This document shows, piece by piece, positions 10,563-23,900 of a stretch of DNA of 64,000 nucleotides. A program made the position numbers and the translations under genes. Origin of the DNA: Luidia sarsii (taxonomy: Eukaryota > Echinodermata > Asteroidea > Paxillosida > Luidiidae); assembly GCA_949987565.1 (NCBI GenBank), contig OX465119.1, positions 8,798,895 through 8,862,894 of the forward strand, in the 5' to 3' direction. How positions within the stretch are numbered: the stretch's first letter is position 1; each line of letters opens with the position of its first letter. Under the pieces are notes generated by a model. That model did not search any database, was not told where the DNA came from, and worked only from the letters and a program-made list of their open reading frames with translations.

Positions 10563-12979
10563 GCTCGGCTCTGCCGAGATTCCTCCAGCTTTGCACGAGA
10601 CTGAGTGAAGTGGCTGTGGCTTCTTATTACACACGAGTCTATGGAAGACACAACCAAGTGGCTACAGTCAAGTTATTACCATTGCCGTGTGTAGTTTTTC
10701 CAGGACGTAGCCAATGGATCAGGACACGCTCACGTGCAGGAACAATCCGTGAGGGCGCTGTTGCAATGTCACCACATCGAACCGTCGTTCGAGGCCAATA
10801 GGCAAGATTGCAGGATTCGCTTTACCGGTTACCAATCACTCAATTATCACACCAGCGGCCCATAGGCCTACCTGGCGTCTTGTCGCCATACCTGCGAGTT
10901 CAACTACTCGAGTGAGAGCTTCAGCTGTGTCTCAACCAACATCCGGGTCTCTCCTTTTCCCCACAATGGCCGCTTCCTGGTAGACGACACGTACAACAAC
11001 GTTGCGGGGGTAAAGGCAACCAGCGGCAGCCCCACGGTTGTTCGTACACATTGCCCATGGCCGAAAGAGACGGTAGACCTTTGATGCTGCCAAGTCAAAT
11101 GCCGTACGTCACAACTGAATATCCATGAGGTTAATCTCCCGACCGCAGGAGGTCAATGGGTCGTGAACCCGTAGGGTAGACCTCAAGAGGCGGCGAAGCA
11201 AAAAAATCCTAGCACAGCACTACCTGGAAGTTAATCTACGCTTAAGAGCCAAATTATTCATGAACACATTTGACGGTATTTTACTTGGCCGCCTCTAAAG
11301 TCTACCGAAAGAAACACAGACTGGTGATTGGACTACTTGCCCGTACCATTGCCCGTACGTAGCCGTTCGCTTTTTGCATGCATATACTTGTGTGTAGACC
11401 GAAGACTCGGCCAGTTGATCAGCCGCAGACTCCATCAACGAATAGAGCCAAACGCACGTGCCCGGTGCAAGCTGATCGTTTGGCACGAAACACATGCTGA
11501 TCCGAAGTGCCACGTGAAAACCGCAGTTGGTCCATTGTGTAATCGCCCAAGAACCCGTTGCAATGACGTCACCGGGTCCCTCCTTCGAGGAGAGAAAGAA
11601 AATCATGCAATGACGTGTTTCCGTGAGGCGGTGCATAGGACAGGCCGGTTGGCTTTGGCTAAGGCTCCGAGCTGACGCAGCGGGTTCAATTCTGACATAC
11701 ACCGCTGCATAAAATAGGCGCTACCACTTTGTAAGAGATGTTCCGTGCCGCGCTGAATAATGCCCTTTTCCAAAACGCGGCTCCGGCTCCTGCTCCGGTT
11801 CTGGTTTCGTCTCGAGATATGTTATCCCAAAGCAGAAAGCGGCAGGTTGGAGTTCTTTGTTGAAGATGACGCTTTGGATTTTTTTCCCCTTCAAAATGCA
11901 GTATAACATTAGATAACGATCAAGCCAAAAGCCTCAATTTTTCATGCCTTGTACTTGTACTGAGCCTAAGCCGGGTTTGGGAAAAGGGCCCAAGATAACA
12001 GAGCTTCAACATAGAAATCCCAAGCTGTGTTTTCAGCCGATTGATGCCGAAGGCGAAGCCTCAGCCAAAGCCGTGTTTTCGAAAAGGCTTAAAGTTCTGT
12101 CACAATCCGTATTACGATGTTGAGACCAGAGAATCGAGAACACGGCCGCTGCTTCAGGGACCGTAGACTTGTCCCATCCCACCGCGCACTGACCGATTTT
12201 AATGTTAACACGCTTTTTGGTTGAAGGCTCTGCTGCACGTAGCCTATAGCGTGGCTTCTATTCTGTGCTACATTGTGCCTTATGTACAAGTTGAAATCTA
12301 TTGATAAACAGGAGCTATGAGGGTTGTTATAACAATATTATTATAAATACCGTTCGTGCATATCAAATAAATTTTATGAAAATATCTTTATAAAGAATGA
12401 CTTTTAAGATGCCATTTTGTATATTGCTTTTTATAATCAATCATCACAGTCTAGTCTCATTCAAAATAAATTATATTTATCTCTCAGAGTAAAGCATTTT
12501 TATATTATTATCCCTTTTTGAATTTTCGAGTTGAAACGGCCAAAACTATTGGCCAATGACTCGCAGATGTTCTCGAAAATAATGTTGTGGACTTTCATCC
12601 TGGAAAAATCATAGCGTCAATTAAAGGGGCTGTTATCCAAGTTTATACACGGGAGCACTTTTTTATCACGAATCCGTCCTAAGACAGGCCTGAAATGGTC
12701 GCTGTAGAGTCTCTGAATGAATTTCAGAATATTGAAATTGACGAAGTGATGCGAGTGCAGTTTTGTACGAAACAACAGACGAATGCAAATCCTAGAAAGG
12801 CCGCGAAACAGTCCATTCTCGTCTCCAGCTCAAGTCCCGGTCCACTCGAATTTATTGTCTTTGCCATTTTGTTTATTTGATTGCTGTTTTGGGGAACACT
12901 TTGTGGGCAATAATGTTTTTGGTTGTTATGCATGTGAATGAATGCAGGGGAGTGATTCGTTGAGATAATAATTATACAG
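10563..12979. other. Region after gene 1: UTR plus repeats
   Basis: No further coding exon is supported. A family E MITE spans about 11757-11996 (CCCTTTTCCAAAACGCGGCT at the left, CCTAAGCCGGGTTTGGG at the right), and a half copy lies at 12040-12090. AATAAA at 12366 is a candidate polyadenylation signal but far from the stop. The 135-codon minus-strand frame at 11295-11702 has no recognisable product. Confidence 0.4.
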
Positions 12980-12983
12980 TTAA

Positions 12984-13464
12984 AAGGGTCTGTGCAATAA
13001 AAATTGTATCACTTGCTACAGTCGCAATGTTGCTAACAATCGAAGCAAAAATTTGTGATGTCATCGTTTGATCATGCAGCAGAAACTCAATTGGTTGTGT
13101 ACAACAGTGTCTGAAAATTGTCTGTTATTTCCTGCAGACCTATCCCTTAACATATTAATTTACTGCCAAAATGTATGCGTCATAATCATTTAGTGAAGAT
13201 TTTCATCAAACCTAACCCAGAGGGATTCATGTGCAGTTTTAAAGTTTAATGTTTTTCGTTATATTTTAAAAATGTGGGCTCCTGACATGACCTTACCATA
13301 GCGGCCATATTTCTAAAAATATATTCTTAAAGATGAAAAAATGACCAATGTTTGACTACTAAGAAAAAGAAGCTTGCCAATAATAATTATGTCCATACAC
13401 TTGATCCCTAGATGAAAGCAGACAATGAGCTTGACTGTGATAATTATTCATTGCACAGACCCTT
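12984..13464. mobile_element. MITE with TTAA target duplication (piggyBac-like)
   Basis: 481 bp with inverted ends AAGGGTCTGTGCAATAA and TTCATTGCACAGACCCTT, flanked by TTAA at 12980-12983 and 13465-13468. The TTAA duplication is the hallmark of the piggyBac superfamily. No transposase is encoded, so this is a non-autonomous copy. Confidence 0.7.
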
Positions 13465-13502
13465 TTAATAGTATCTCACTTCTGACTTGAGCCCCACCCC
13501 GG

Positions 13503-13716
13503 TGTCACGATCTGAAGTGGGTGGCCGTGCTAAAATGGGTGGGTGACGTCACCACCCATCTGAGCACGCAGCGACAACCTGCTGAATTATGCGAAATAGG
13601 CGGCGTGCTTAGATGGGTGGGTGAACTGAGCGCATGCGGGCGCCCTTTACGCTAACCTGATTGCCCATTATGGCAGCCTACCCATTTTATCATGCCACCC
13701 ATTTTATACCGTCACA
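13503..13716. mobile_element. MITE with CCGG target duplication
   Basis: 214 bp with ends TGTCACGATCTGAAGTGGG and inverse CCCATTTTATACCGTCACA, flanked by CCGG at 13499-13502 and 13717-13720. The uninterrupted SINE word CACCCCGGCAAAG at about 52755 shows the empty site. The superfamily is not assigned. Confidence 0.75.
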
Positions 13717-13935
13717 CCGGCAAAGACTAGGCGTAGTTGATTATTTTGAAAAGCAAACCTTGCCAATTTTCATTGGTTTGTTTTGTTGTATTTATTTTGT
13801 TACAATAATGCTATTGGGGCGTGATTCGTGGAGATAATTATACGGTAAATTAATGGTTTAATGCTTCTGGCTGGAGCCCCCACGTACCACGGTAAAGCCT
13901 ATACTTGACTATTTTGAAAGATTAAATCCTTGCAG

Positions 13936-16544
13936 GTTTTTTTTTTGTACGATAGAGATGTTAAAGTTGTTAACTTACAGACCATTATCATTTCATAATC
14001 ATTAATCTGTTCAAAGTAATGATCATTCATGAGATTGTTACCTTCATCTTGTCCTTTCTCGAGAAAGTGAAAAAAATATAAACCGCTTTCAATTAAATAA
14101 AATCGCAAATTTCAGTTTAAAAAAAATCATTCGTCGGCGCGGTGTTTTCACAAACTGACGAAATCATCCATACAGCAAAACAAAATGATTTTTTTTTTCA
14201 AAATGGCGCTATGGAAGTTTGCACATAGTTTTCGGATATTTTGACGGTCTTTTAGGGGTAGTGTAAAAAGGTTCTTGCATTACGTCCGTCTATAATGGGT
14301 TTGGGATCACAGACTGAGCATCTTGATATGTGTTTGTTTGTATGGAATTTGTACGCAAATTATAAGAATTTGTTGGGGTCCACTTCCTAAACACACGTGC
14401 AAATCGGACGTAGCAGCCTTCTATCCTTCAACGTGTTTGCCTTTGAGAGAGATCGCGATTTGGAGTTTTGCATTTCGGACATTTTTAATCTTTTAAGTCG
14501 GTAGGAATTTTGCAACATTGTTTGCAATTGCCTTCATTATTGTTTTGGAATCTTGGCTCGGGTTTGGAAAACTTGGTTTGTTTTATTAGTCTGAAAAGCT
14601 GTTGTGCAAAAGAAACGAGGAGATGTCATAACGGTGCCAACAATTGTTTTTGTAATCGCATAACCCAGCAGTACTTTCTCCTCTTCTAAATTAATTAATT
14701 TTTCTGATTGACTCATGGCGTGGGATTTACCTTCTTGGTTTTTTTCAGTGGATAGTGTAGTAGGTTAGGCTATAATTGCTATCGGCCCGGCAGCATTATG
14801 CCTATGGATGTCACTAGTAATTATTTCTTTAAAGTTACTCTTTTATTTACAGGGCCTGACGTTTAAATCCATGCACTCAGGTTACTCAGGATCATTCTCA
14901 AGGCAAACTGTTTTGACTTATATATTTTTTCTTATAAAAAAAATAAAGGAAATCAAACAAATAATTGTATTCTATTTCATCAAATCTTTTTCTATTTTCC
15001 TTATAATTAGTTCATTATAAGTTTCATTATAAGTTTCATTATAATTATAATAGTGCGACAATTATTGATTTTACTTGATTACTATTAATAAGCTGTACTG
15101 TTGCTATCAATGAATTGCTCATAATAATTATAGGGCATCGGCCTACTCACTATTTGTTCATAATTACGGTGTCATGCCGCATTACATACAACACTTGTTG
15201 AATTGCACTCTGGTTTAGAAAAATAATCTTCAATTACTGTTGTGTTGGTGTATTACACGATATCCCTCCAAAATCCGGTGTTACAGCGCCCTCGGGCGAT
15301 AGGCATACTGGTCAGGACTGTTGGACTTATTAATAATTGGCACGCTACACAATCCATGCCATGCTCATGATGTAGCTTTTGTGAGCAATAATCATTGTCT
15401 TTTGGAAGGATTAGTGCTACATGTATAAAATTGAAGGCCAGGCTGAAATTGGGGCATTGTGAATAAACATTATATTTTATCTGTTTTAACAACAGGTCAG
15501 TGACAATTGATCGCTTAATCATAAGTCGTTGTCCAACGCTATGCTAATAATATTGTTCATTCTCTGTGAAAGAAAAAAAGTGTAATCGTCTGATTGAAGC
15601 TATTACAAGAAGATTATGAAATTCCGCGCAATGAATCAATAATAATAATTACGCACACTGAATTAATATCGACACAAGAGGGCGCTACTCCCTTTTTGCA
15701 GACGCCGCGCCGGCCGCACACGAAGCAGCCAGCCCTTGGACCGATTGCCAGTAGCAACAGACCAAGCGATCATTGATCGAGTCTATTCATCACGGGCGAA
15801 CCACACACACAAGGTCCCGGGTGCTGTGTGCCAATACTGCGGCAGGTGGCGATGAGCTGAGTTGGGGGGGCTACCCGTTGGGGCCAACAAAAACACGGCA
15901 GTTGGAATTCTCGAAACTCGCATCTGAGCCCGATCAGTGTGGATCGCGATGTGGATATCGTGTTTCAGGGACACCGGTAAGGTCGACTGTCATCTCCCGT
16001 TTGCGATAGGCCAACTTGGCAACTTTTAAACTCGGATTAAAGTGTCTCACACTAGTTTATGATCTCCTCTAATTATGAATTAGGACACTAATTCGTAGCG
16101 ATAGGGAGATAGGCCGGCGTGTTGTTTATTTATGGCACGAGGCTCCAGCTTGGAAACACATAGCAGTTTAGTAATAGTACGAGTCCGCGGTCGTGGAGTC
16201 AGTGTTTGGTGAGACACTTGACTGCGGTATACCGTGTAACTTTGTTGGCAGACTTATCCTACTTCGTAGACTTGCTCTATCAATGGCCTACCTCACTTTT
16301 CTGTAGCGGGCCGGGTCATGATCAGTGATCAAGAGGAGAATGCAGAATTGCAGTGTTAATGTAGGCCCTAGTTCCACCGCACCGCACTAGTTCAACTCTG
16401 ACCATTTCCTTCCTCCATGCTCTGACCATGTTGTAAATTTACTAAATGATCTTACTACATGCATCATACATGTACTCTTAATGATAATAATTAATAGTGC
16501 AGACTATAATTATAGTATAGTCTAGTCATACAAAAAGTATTCAG
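13936..16544. other. Intergenic, AT-rich; no gene seen
   Basis: Poly-A/T runs and unique-looking sequence. The stretch 15690-15980 is more CpG-rich and ends in GTAAGG, so it could be a first exon or promoter of RGS22. Nothing else is supported. Confidence 0.35.
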
Positions 16545-16910
16545 CTGGGTTTCCACTGAACTTATTTTGGTCAAAGTTACCGAGACTGTGGTTACTTTTC
16601 CCATTTTAAGTCCAGTGGAAACGACCCTGTTAAATTTCGAGCTGAATACATGTAGTTACTTTTACCGGCCATGGCTCTGCCCAGTTAAACTTACTAGTAA
16701 AAGTGACCAGTGGAAACGCACCACTCTGTAAAACGCGACTCGGCGTACATGCACTGTGCACAAATTATTTTTGCCAGATCGGTGTACTTTAACCATCGTC
16801 TCGGTTAAATTGACCGACTCAAAAGTGCAGCTAAGTGGGAACGACGGTCAAATTTGACTATTAGAAATTTAACCATTGTCTCGGTTAAATTCTTGTCCAG
16901 TGGAGAGTAA
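16545..16910. repeat. Foldback repeat family G, copy 1
   Basis: Repeated words around TTTAAGTCCAGTGGAAACG, GTTAAATTTCGAG and AACCATCGTCTCGGTTAAAT. A larger copy is at 23075-23640 (TTTTAAGTCCAGTGCGGACA, CTCGGTAAACGACTCGG). Confidence 0.5.
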
Positions 16911-16924
16911 TATACATCATTAAT

Positions 16925-17075
16925 ACAGTACATATGTACATGCAAAAATGTTGCAAACTGCTTACTGACTAAAATAACCAAAATAATGTCACATACTGTA
17001 CATAGGCCTACACTGTACACTGTACAGTATCAAAACATTAGGCATGTCCTGATGTTTAATCCTAGCAGGCTAGAA
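16925..17075. repeat. HP-A, degraded copy
   Basis: ATGTTGCAAACTGCTTACTG followed by GTCCTGATGTTTAATCCTAG. The second arm is lost. Confidence 0.5.
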
Positions 17076-17717
17076 TGACTTCTTGTAAGGTTGTCTACAA
17101 TGTCTACTGTTTATTCAATCAAGTTATAAATAATTTCTAACATCTGGCCTACTTGGCTCTAGAGAGGGTCGATAACTTAGATTGCAATTCAAATCGTATT
17201 TCAAACTCCCCTTTTGTCAGTCCCTACAAATGTCTAAAATTTGTTTGTATGAATATAGGCCTAATTTTTATGTTAATTGTATGTTAGTCAGTAGGCATTT
17301 TGCAACTTGTGTGTATAGTTTATTTAATGAGTAATAGTATTTAAACAAAAGTTGAAAACTGCTTTATTTAGTAATTACCTGGTACTAGAACACAAGGCAA
17401 ACAATCAAATTAGTCTGTGATTTGTATATCTTATCTTGTCTTTGAGATGAAATTAACAGATACATGTACATATGTAATTGTGGGTTTGGGTTGGCTCTGT
17501 GTAAATAGTTAAATGGACAAGTCAAAACCTCACAAGTCCCAAGGGTTGAGTCTGAGTCCAAGTTGGAGTCATTTGCCTTGTACATACATGTAGTGACTCA
17601 AGTCTGAGCCCATGTCTGAGGCCAAGTCACGAGGAGTGGGACTCGAGTCGGACTTGAGTCCGACTCTAGACTGAGTCTGATAATAATTCTGCACGTTTTC
17701 ATTTGGTGTCTTTCCAG

Positions 17718-17965
17718 GTCATTCCTGATGTTCTCGCCGACTGTCATCTGCTAAAATCCAAACCCTGCTGCAAACGGGTGGCATTTTGTTCAGCGAGGCA
17801 CCGAGACTACTCCCAAGTCCAGATGTAGGCCCTAACTCTCGCACGTTACCGTAGCAACGCCAGGACCGCATCCCAAAAGACCTTGGGTCGTCAGGACAGC
17901 CCCTCACCATGTAAACCTCTAACGTTGTGCTCTGTGCCTCAGTTGGACGTGCTTGTACTCCCACA
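17718..17965 (+). other. RGS22: Probable 5' UTR of the RGS22 gene
   Basis: GGTGTCTTTCCAG just before 17718 looks like a good splice acceptor, so the first coding exon probably starts inside a longer exon preceded by a non-coding exon. A possible upstream exon is the CpG-richer stretch about 15700-15976, which ends in the strong donor CCG|GTAAGG. No TATA box or clear promoter is visible. RNA evidence would be decisive. Confidence 0.35.
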
Positions 17966-17990
17966 ATGCCAGACAAGAAGTTGTCAGTTG
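17966..17990 (+). CDS. RGS22: RGS22 exon 1 (start codon)
   Basis: ATG in CCACAATGCC, encoding MPDKKLSV plus one base (phase 1), with donor GTAAGT. The tiny first coding segment matches the MP-[DE]-K-[KR]-L start typical of RGS22 proteins, which decides the start. Confidence 0.75.
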
Positions 17991-20900
17991 GTAAGTCTAC
18001 AGTATGATTCTATTATCACCTTTGATCCTGCCCCAAAGGATACCTACACTTTGTACAGCTGAAGCTGGGCTCCCATTGAACTACCGTAATTTTCCTTTTT
18101 CAGCTACCGTGACTTTAGGGCTGCAGTATTTCCCCTGTCAAGAAAATTGTGATTAAAAACCAGGTGTCATGTTCACACGGGCCAAAATATCGCGACGCAA
18201 AAACTTGCAAGCTGATTGTTGTTGTGTTCAAATGGTGGGTGTGTCATTGAGTGGCCCTTCCAAGGAGACTATACATAAACAAGCACAGCACTTCCTGTCA
18301 AAGTGCGAGCGATGCATTGTGGGATTTGAAAAACACCGATGAGATTCAGTGTAGCGTTCCCACACACATCGTGACTGCAAATAAACGCAATTATTTGGAA
18401 AAGTCTCACTAATAGTGGAGTCCAAATCGCAATTCAAATCCCACTAGTTGTATTGTTGTGTCACACACAAAAAATGGAGATTGAATTGCGATTCAAATCA
18501 CGATCCAAATACGGTAAGCTTAATCGTGTTAATTTGGGACAGTAGAAACGCCCCTTCTGCTGAATAATATACAAAATTAAAACTAATTGGAATGTGCAAG
18601 GTAAATAAACGTCCCTCTTAATGAAGGATCAGTGTAACTGCCATCATGAAGCCAAACTAAGAGGCCGACATAGGCTGCGAAAAAACTTTCAGTATAATGC
18701 CGACCACATGTGACATTATAAGTTTTGTATGCTCATAATGGTAACATACACGTCTGTAAAATGGGGAACGTTTGTTTTAAATCTTAGGATCTCAGAGGGT
18801 TTAATGATTGTCAATCTTCAGCGAAATCGCGGTACAGTCTGACAAGAGTCAGTCCAATGGGAACTGGGATTCAGTGTGGAGCTCTGCCCAGTATGGGCAG
18901 CGTCTATTTTGTGCATTAACCACTTCGCGTGATCAGTTCCTCAGAATTCGGAACATTGGGGAATGGGATGTTACTATAATTTATAGGGCCGTTCCCACTG
19001 CGAAAAATAATCGCCATTTGAATCGCGATTAAAAAAAAAAAATTGGGGGGGGGGTCGTATCCACACAGTCAAAATAATCGCGTCGCAAATAAATGTGAGC
19101 CGATTGCCGTTAGCATGTGGTCGCGCTGCACAAGCGGGAATGGTGGAACTTGCTGACGAACGTAAACAAACCCTGTGCTACACTTCCTGGCAGTAAGCTG
19201 CTGGTAGGAAATGCCATGCACCCGCAACGCATCGTAGGCTTAAAAAAACTGGTGCAATTTGAGCGGAGCGTTACCACCCACAGCGCGTTGCAAATGAACG
19301 CGATTATTTGAAAAAATCTCACTCTGAGTAGAGTCCGAATCGCGATTCAAATCGCGATCAAAATAATCACGTTTATTTGGTGTAGTGGGAAGGGCCCTTA
19401 ACTGTGTCTGGCCTTTCAAATCTTAAACAAGTTTGAATTACATGTAGGGCGTAGCAAATTTGACTTGACTGGAAATTGAATCTGAGATCTCTGGTTACAG
19501 TGCTACGTGTACCAGCACTCTTACCATCTGCACTATCCAGCCCTTAGATGGCCGCTTCCCAAAATAGTCAACTACCGTAGTCTAATTGCCAGGGTTTTTT
19601 TTTTAATGTGAATGTCTTCTGCCTTTGAGTAAGGTCCTGCTAGGGTGAAAACGTCAGGCCCTCTGAATTTGTTTTGAGATAAGAAAATACAATAAATATT
19701 TGCTCAAGTCCTGAAGGTATCAGTATCTCCAGATATCATTCCATATTTATCTGGGTTTTGCAAACAGAGTACAGTACACATACATGTACGTCTTGTCACA
19801 GGGAATTACATGCAGATTTAAAATAGTCTAGGCCTGTTCACACCGGTAAATAAAAGTTGTGATCATTTGGATATTTTATATCAATTGATGTCACTTAATT
19901 ATTTTGATTGTGATTCATATTGTGATAAAATTCCACTTAAATTGTGGTGTTCCGGTATTTGTGAAATATAAGTGTGACTATTCTAGATAATTACAATTGT
20001 TTGTTTGAGTGCAGGGTGTGCGAACACTTCAGGCAGAAACATACACTTTTGTTTTGATTCCCCAGTGCACTGCTCCCATTCTTACTGACAGGCTACATGT
20101 AAATGCTGGTCAATGATTATTTACAATGATGACACATGCACCGTTTGAACACAATTTTTCTAAACCATGTAAATCACGTTTGGGTCAGGAATTTTTGACT
20201 CGCAAATTTTAACTTACAATGTACTGTACCCTGTACCTGTGCACTGTACTGCGAGCCAAAAACCTCTATTTACAGGTTTTTCTTTCTTAATTCTGATTCA
20301 AATGATGATTATTTGCACAGTGTGAACGACCCTTATTGATTCATTTGATGTGGTATCCTGAATCCTGATATAAATTTACCATTATTTAGTATACATACCG
20401 TACTGTACATGTACTGTATGCTGGCAGTTTTTTTTTGTCAAACTGGCCCATTTAATGACCTTCAATTGAAATTTAAAGAATTTTTTTATTTCTGTTTTCT
20501 TCTATTTCACTTAACAGTTCCTCCTGTGGTCTCTTCGGATGACTTGGTAAGTGACTGTGAGCAACTTCCATCGGATAATCTCACTGAGACTGAGAGTCAC
20601 TGTTGTACATGTAGGCCTATGACTCAAGACTCGAACTCAAGCCTTGTTTTCCCAAGACTCGGGACATACACACACGTGTATAAAAAATGTGTATAACATA
20701 GACCCTACACTTTTCAATTTGATATAAAAAAAGTGCTGGTAATTACTGTACTCTCTGATGAGTAGGCATGGTACCGGTAGACCTATAACATGTATAAGTA
20801 AATTATAACAAACTTTCTGAAATTGGGCAAGGGGTACACATGTACATGTACGTGTTTCCAAAACTGAGTCATATTTGCCGATGACTTTTGACTCGGACTC

Positions 20901-23900
20901 GAGAGTCACTCAACCTTTATGACTTGTGACTCGAAACGGATGACGCAGGACATTGACCTGGCCTCTGGCTCGAGAATTGTGACTTGGGTTCAGGTTCGGA
21001 GAGGATTTTTTGTGACTTGAATATGTCTGATTTTGTATCTGATTTTTGTATAGGGAGGGAGGGTTTGATGATGAGCCGAAACTCCCCAAAGTTCAATGAA
21101 ATACATACATGTAAGAGATGAAATGAGACTAGTAAAGTCTACATTTTAAATACTCTACATTTTAAATACTCTGCCTTTGAGAAAGGTCCTGCTAGGATCA
21201 AAACGTCAGGCCCACTAAATTTTAAGATTTACATTTTGGTAATTTTAGTCAGTAAGCAGTTTGCAACATTTTTGTATATGTACCACTTTTACATCGTAGT
21301 GACTAGTTTATTGGCTTTTGCATCATTTTAGCCAGTAAGCACTTTGCAACATTTTTGTATTAACTTCACAGTTAAAAATTGGCGGTAATTTGCAAACAAA
21401 AAGTTTTCAGGTATAGACTGACCAATTCCTAGAACTTCTGACTGACAGAATCCCAGAAGTAGGTAGTCAAATGTCTTAGCTGTAATTGAAAACAAATATG
21501 AACATGAAATCAGTTGATTATCTTCAGTGTTTGGTGTCAGACAATAAATGTCCTGATAGTGTACACATTTAACTTATCTGCATGTTTGCATTTCAGGATA
21601 ACGATAGTGATATGCATACATGTAGTACTGTGTATATTGGTGGCTTGTCTTGGTTTGGGCTTTTTACTTCCCTTTGTTGTGAGCCACATTTCCACTGGAC
21701 TTTAAAAAATAGCCGAGATTGGTCTTGTAAATTGCATCCATATAATGTTCCCAAGGATAGGCCCTACTGGTCAGGGGCAATGCAAAAGTGGCTGCACAAG
21801 CGCTCAGCAAAGCATCCAATACGGCGCTTCACTAAGTAATGTTTACTGATTGTACTGGTACTGTACTACTCCGGAGAATTTTCCTCTGTACATATCATAA
21901 TGTATGTACCGGTATACATGTTAATGTCTACCATTGCAATGTTTTACATTAATGAGCTTGACAGTTTCTTTGAACGTCTGGACAGTTGATCAATGATCCT
22001 TTTCTTTGCCATTTCTAGATGAAGCTTGTTGATTCTGAGAACAATACTGGTATAAAACCACCTTGCAGATGATATCGCAGCACCAGTGATACGACCTGAC
22101 TACATGTACATGTAGCTTCAAATGCAATGCGAAAAAATTAGGGACGTTCTCTACTGCGCTGCGTTGTACCATCTGAAAATCTGCAATAAGATTGCAAGCA
22201 ACCATTGTAAGACATCCGACGCCAATTTTTGCAGACATGCGTTTTCAGTGCTCGTGTAAAGAGGGCTGACAATATTGCATGACCTCAATAGCCTGCGAAA
22301 TCAACCCACTTCCAGCTGCCATCACTAAAGAGTTTAATTGTACAGTACACTATGTGCCTCGTGTGCACAAACTGTGCACATGACTGTTGTCATGGCAGTG
22401 GCACAGGCTGCCATTTGATGTACAGTAGAAGATGGCTTTTCCAAAAAGTCAAGTACGGTAGTCTTTTCCAGTGCCAGCCAGAAGTACAGTACATGAAATT
22501 CAACCATTGACTGCTGTACAGTATATCTCCAGGGATCATACCCCCCCCACTTTCATTCAGATACAAACAACCAATGATGGTTGTAAACCTGGCTACAGTA
22601 GCTCAGGGATCACACAAAGTAGATTCATGGTTTTTTTTAAATTTATAAGTCAAACAAACAAATAAGGCCTAAAGAAAATGAAAAGCTGTCTGGGAACTTG
22701 TGCTATGAAGTACTGTAAGTGTAAACCACACATTCCAATCCACCTTTCCCACTAATGATCCTCCTCTCCTCAGCCTTGAAGATACTGGGAAGGGGACTTT
22801 GTTTGGACTTATTATGCAAATATTATAGATTTGTTTGCCTACCTCAATTCACTTGGAGTCAAAAGAAGCCCCAGTTGACATGTTCATTCAAGGTTTGGCA
22901 GCCCCAACCCTTGGGTGCTAATCCCTCCGCACATAACAGACCCATGGAAGTCATTATTTAAGGTAATCCCACTTGATCCGCATTCAAATAAGAAAAGGAT
23001 CTGGTCAGGAGGGAAGAGATGGGGAGGCTTTTAAAAAGTTTATCCTCCACAAACAGCCAGCTCTTCTCCCAGTCAATAGTCCTGTCCGCACCGGACTTAA
23101 TTTGGGTAAACTAACCGAGCAAATTGGTAACTTGACCATTTTAAGTCCAGTGCGGACAGCCCAGGGAGTTTTCCTCCCAGCCTGGTAACTTGCCCGACTC
23201 GAATGGGTCGTTTAACCGACCGACTTCTGCCCGTTTAAATTGACCAGGTCAGTGTAACCGAGTCGAAAAGTCCAATCCGGACACGACGTCTCGGTAAACG
23301 ACTCGGTAAAAAACCACATCCGGCGCCCCGCACGTTACGTTACTGTATGCAAGACTCGTGCGGGCGCGGGGTAACAACGTGTTTGTGTACCTACAGTACA
23401 TGTACACGTACATGTGTACATGTGCGTACATGTACATTTACCAGAGAGCCGTCACCAAAGAGCAGCGTTTGTATGCGCTGGTCCTGAGTCGGTTAGTTTT
23501 ACCGATCGTCTTGGTTATTTTACCCACGTCAATAGTCCAAGTGCGGACGCCGGGAAGATTTACCCATTGGAATGTACGTTACCCACGGGCTCGGTAAAAA
23601 ATAAGTCCAGTGCGGACACGGCTTTAGACAAAAGTGTTCCCGCTTATCGGGGTATTTACAGTATTTAGCCTGATGAAAAGCAGCTGAAAAGAAATGAGGT
23701 AGACATTCGTCAACAATGTGTGTGACTTATTTAGTAGGCCTACTGTACATGTATGAAAGTCACTATGTTTTTAACATGAGGTAATTGATATTTCTATGAA
23801 AAAGATAGGAGGACGCGACATTTCGATCATAGCAGGACCTTTATCTAGCAAAGGCCCGCTAGGATCCAAACGTCTGGCCCTCCTAATTTTTTTGATATTC

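Larger units (their letters stand above)
12836..13935 (+). repeat. SINE-T tandem partial copies carrying two MITEs
   Basis: Words of the SINE (CTCAAGTCCCGGTCC; GTGATTCGTTGAGATAA; CTTGAGCCCCACCCCGG; CAAAGACTAGGCGTAGTTGA) are in order once two insertions are removed. A second, uninterrupted partial copy follows (GTGATTCGTGGAGATAATTA at about 13820, GGAGCCCCCACG, TTGACTATTTTGAAAG). Confidence 0.65.

Noticed and set aside
11295..11702. 135-codon minus-strand frame
   Set aside because: No domain, no splice or promoter support; an overlapping + frame of 115 codons exists, so likely chance in a GC-balanced region.
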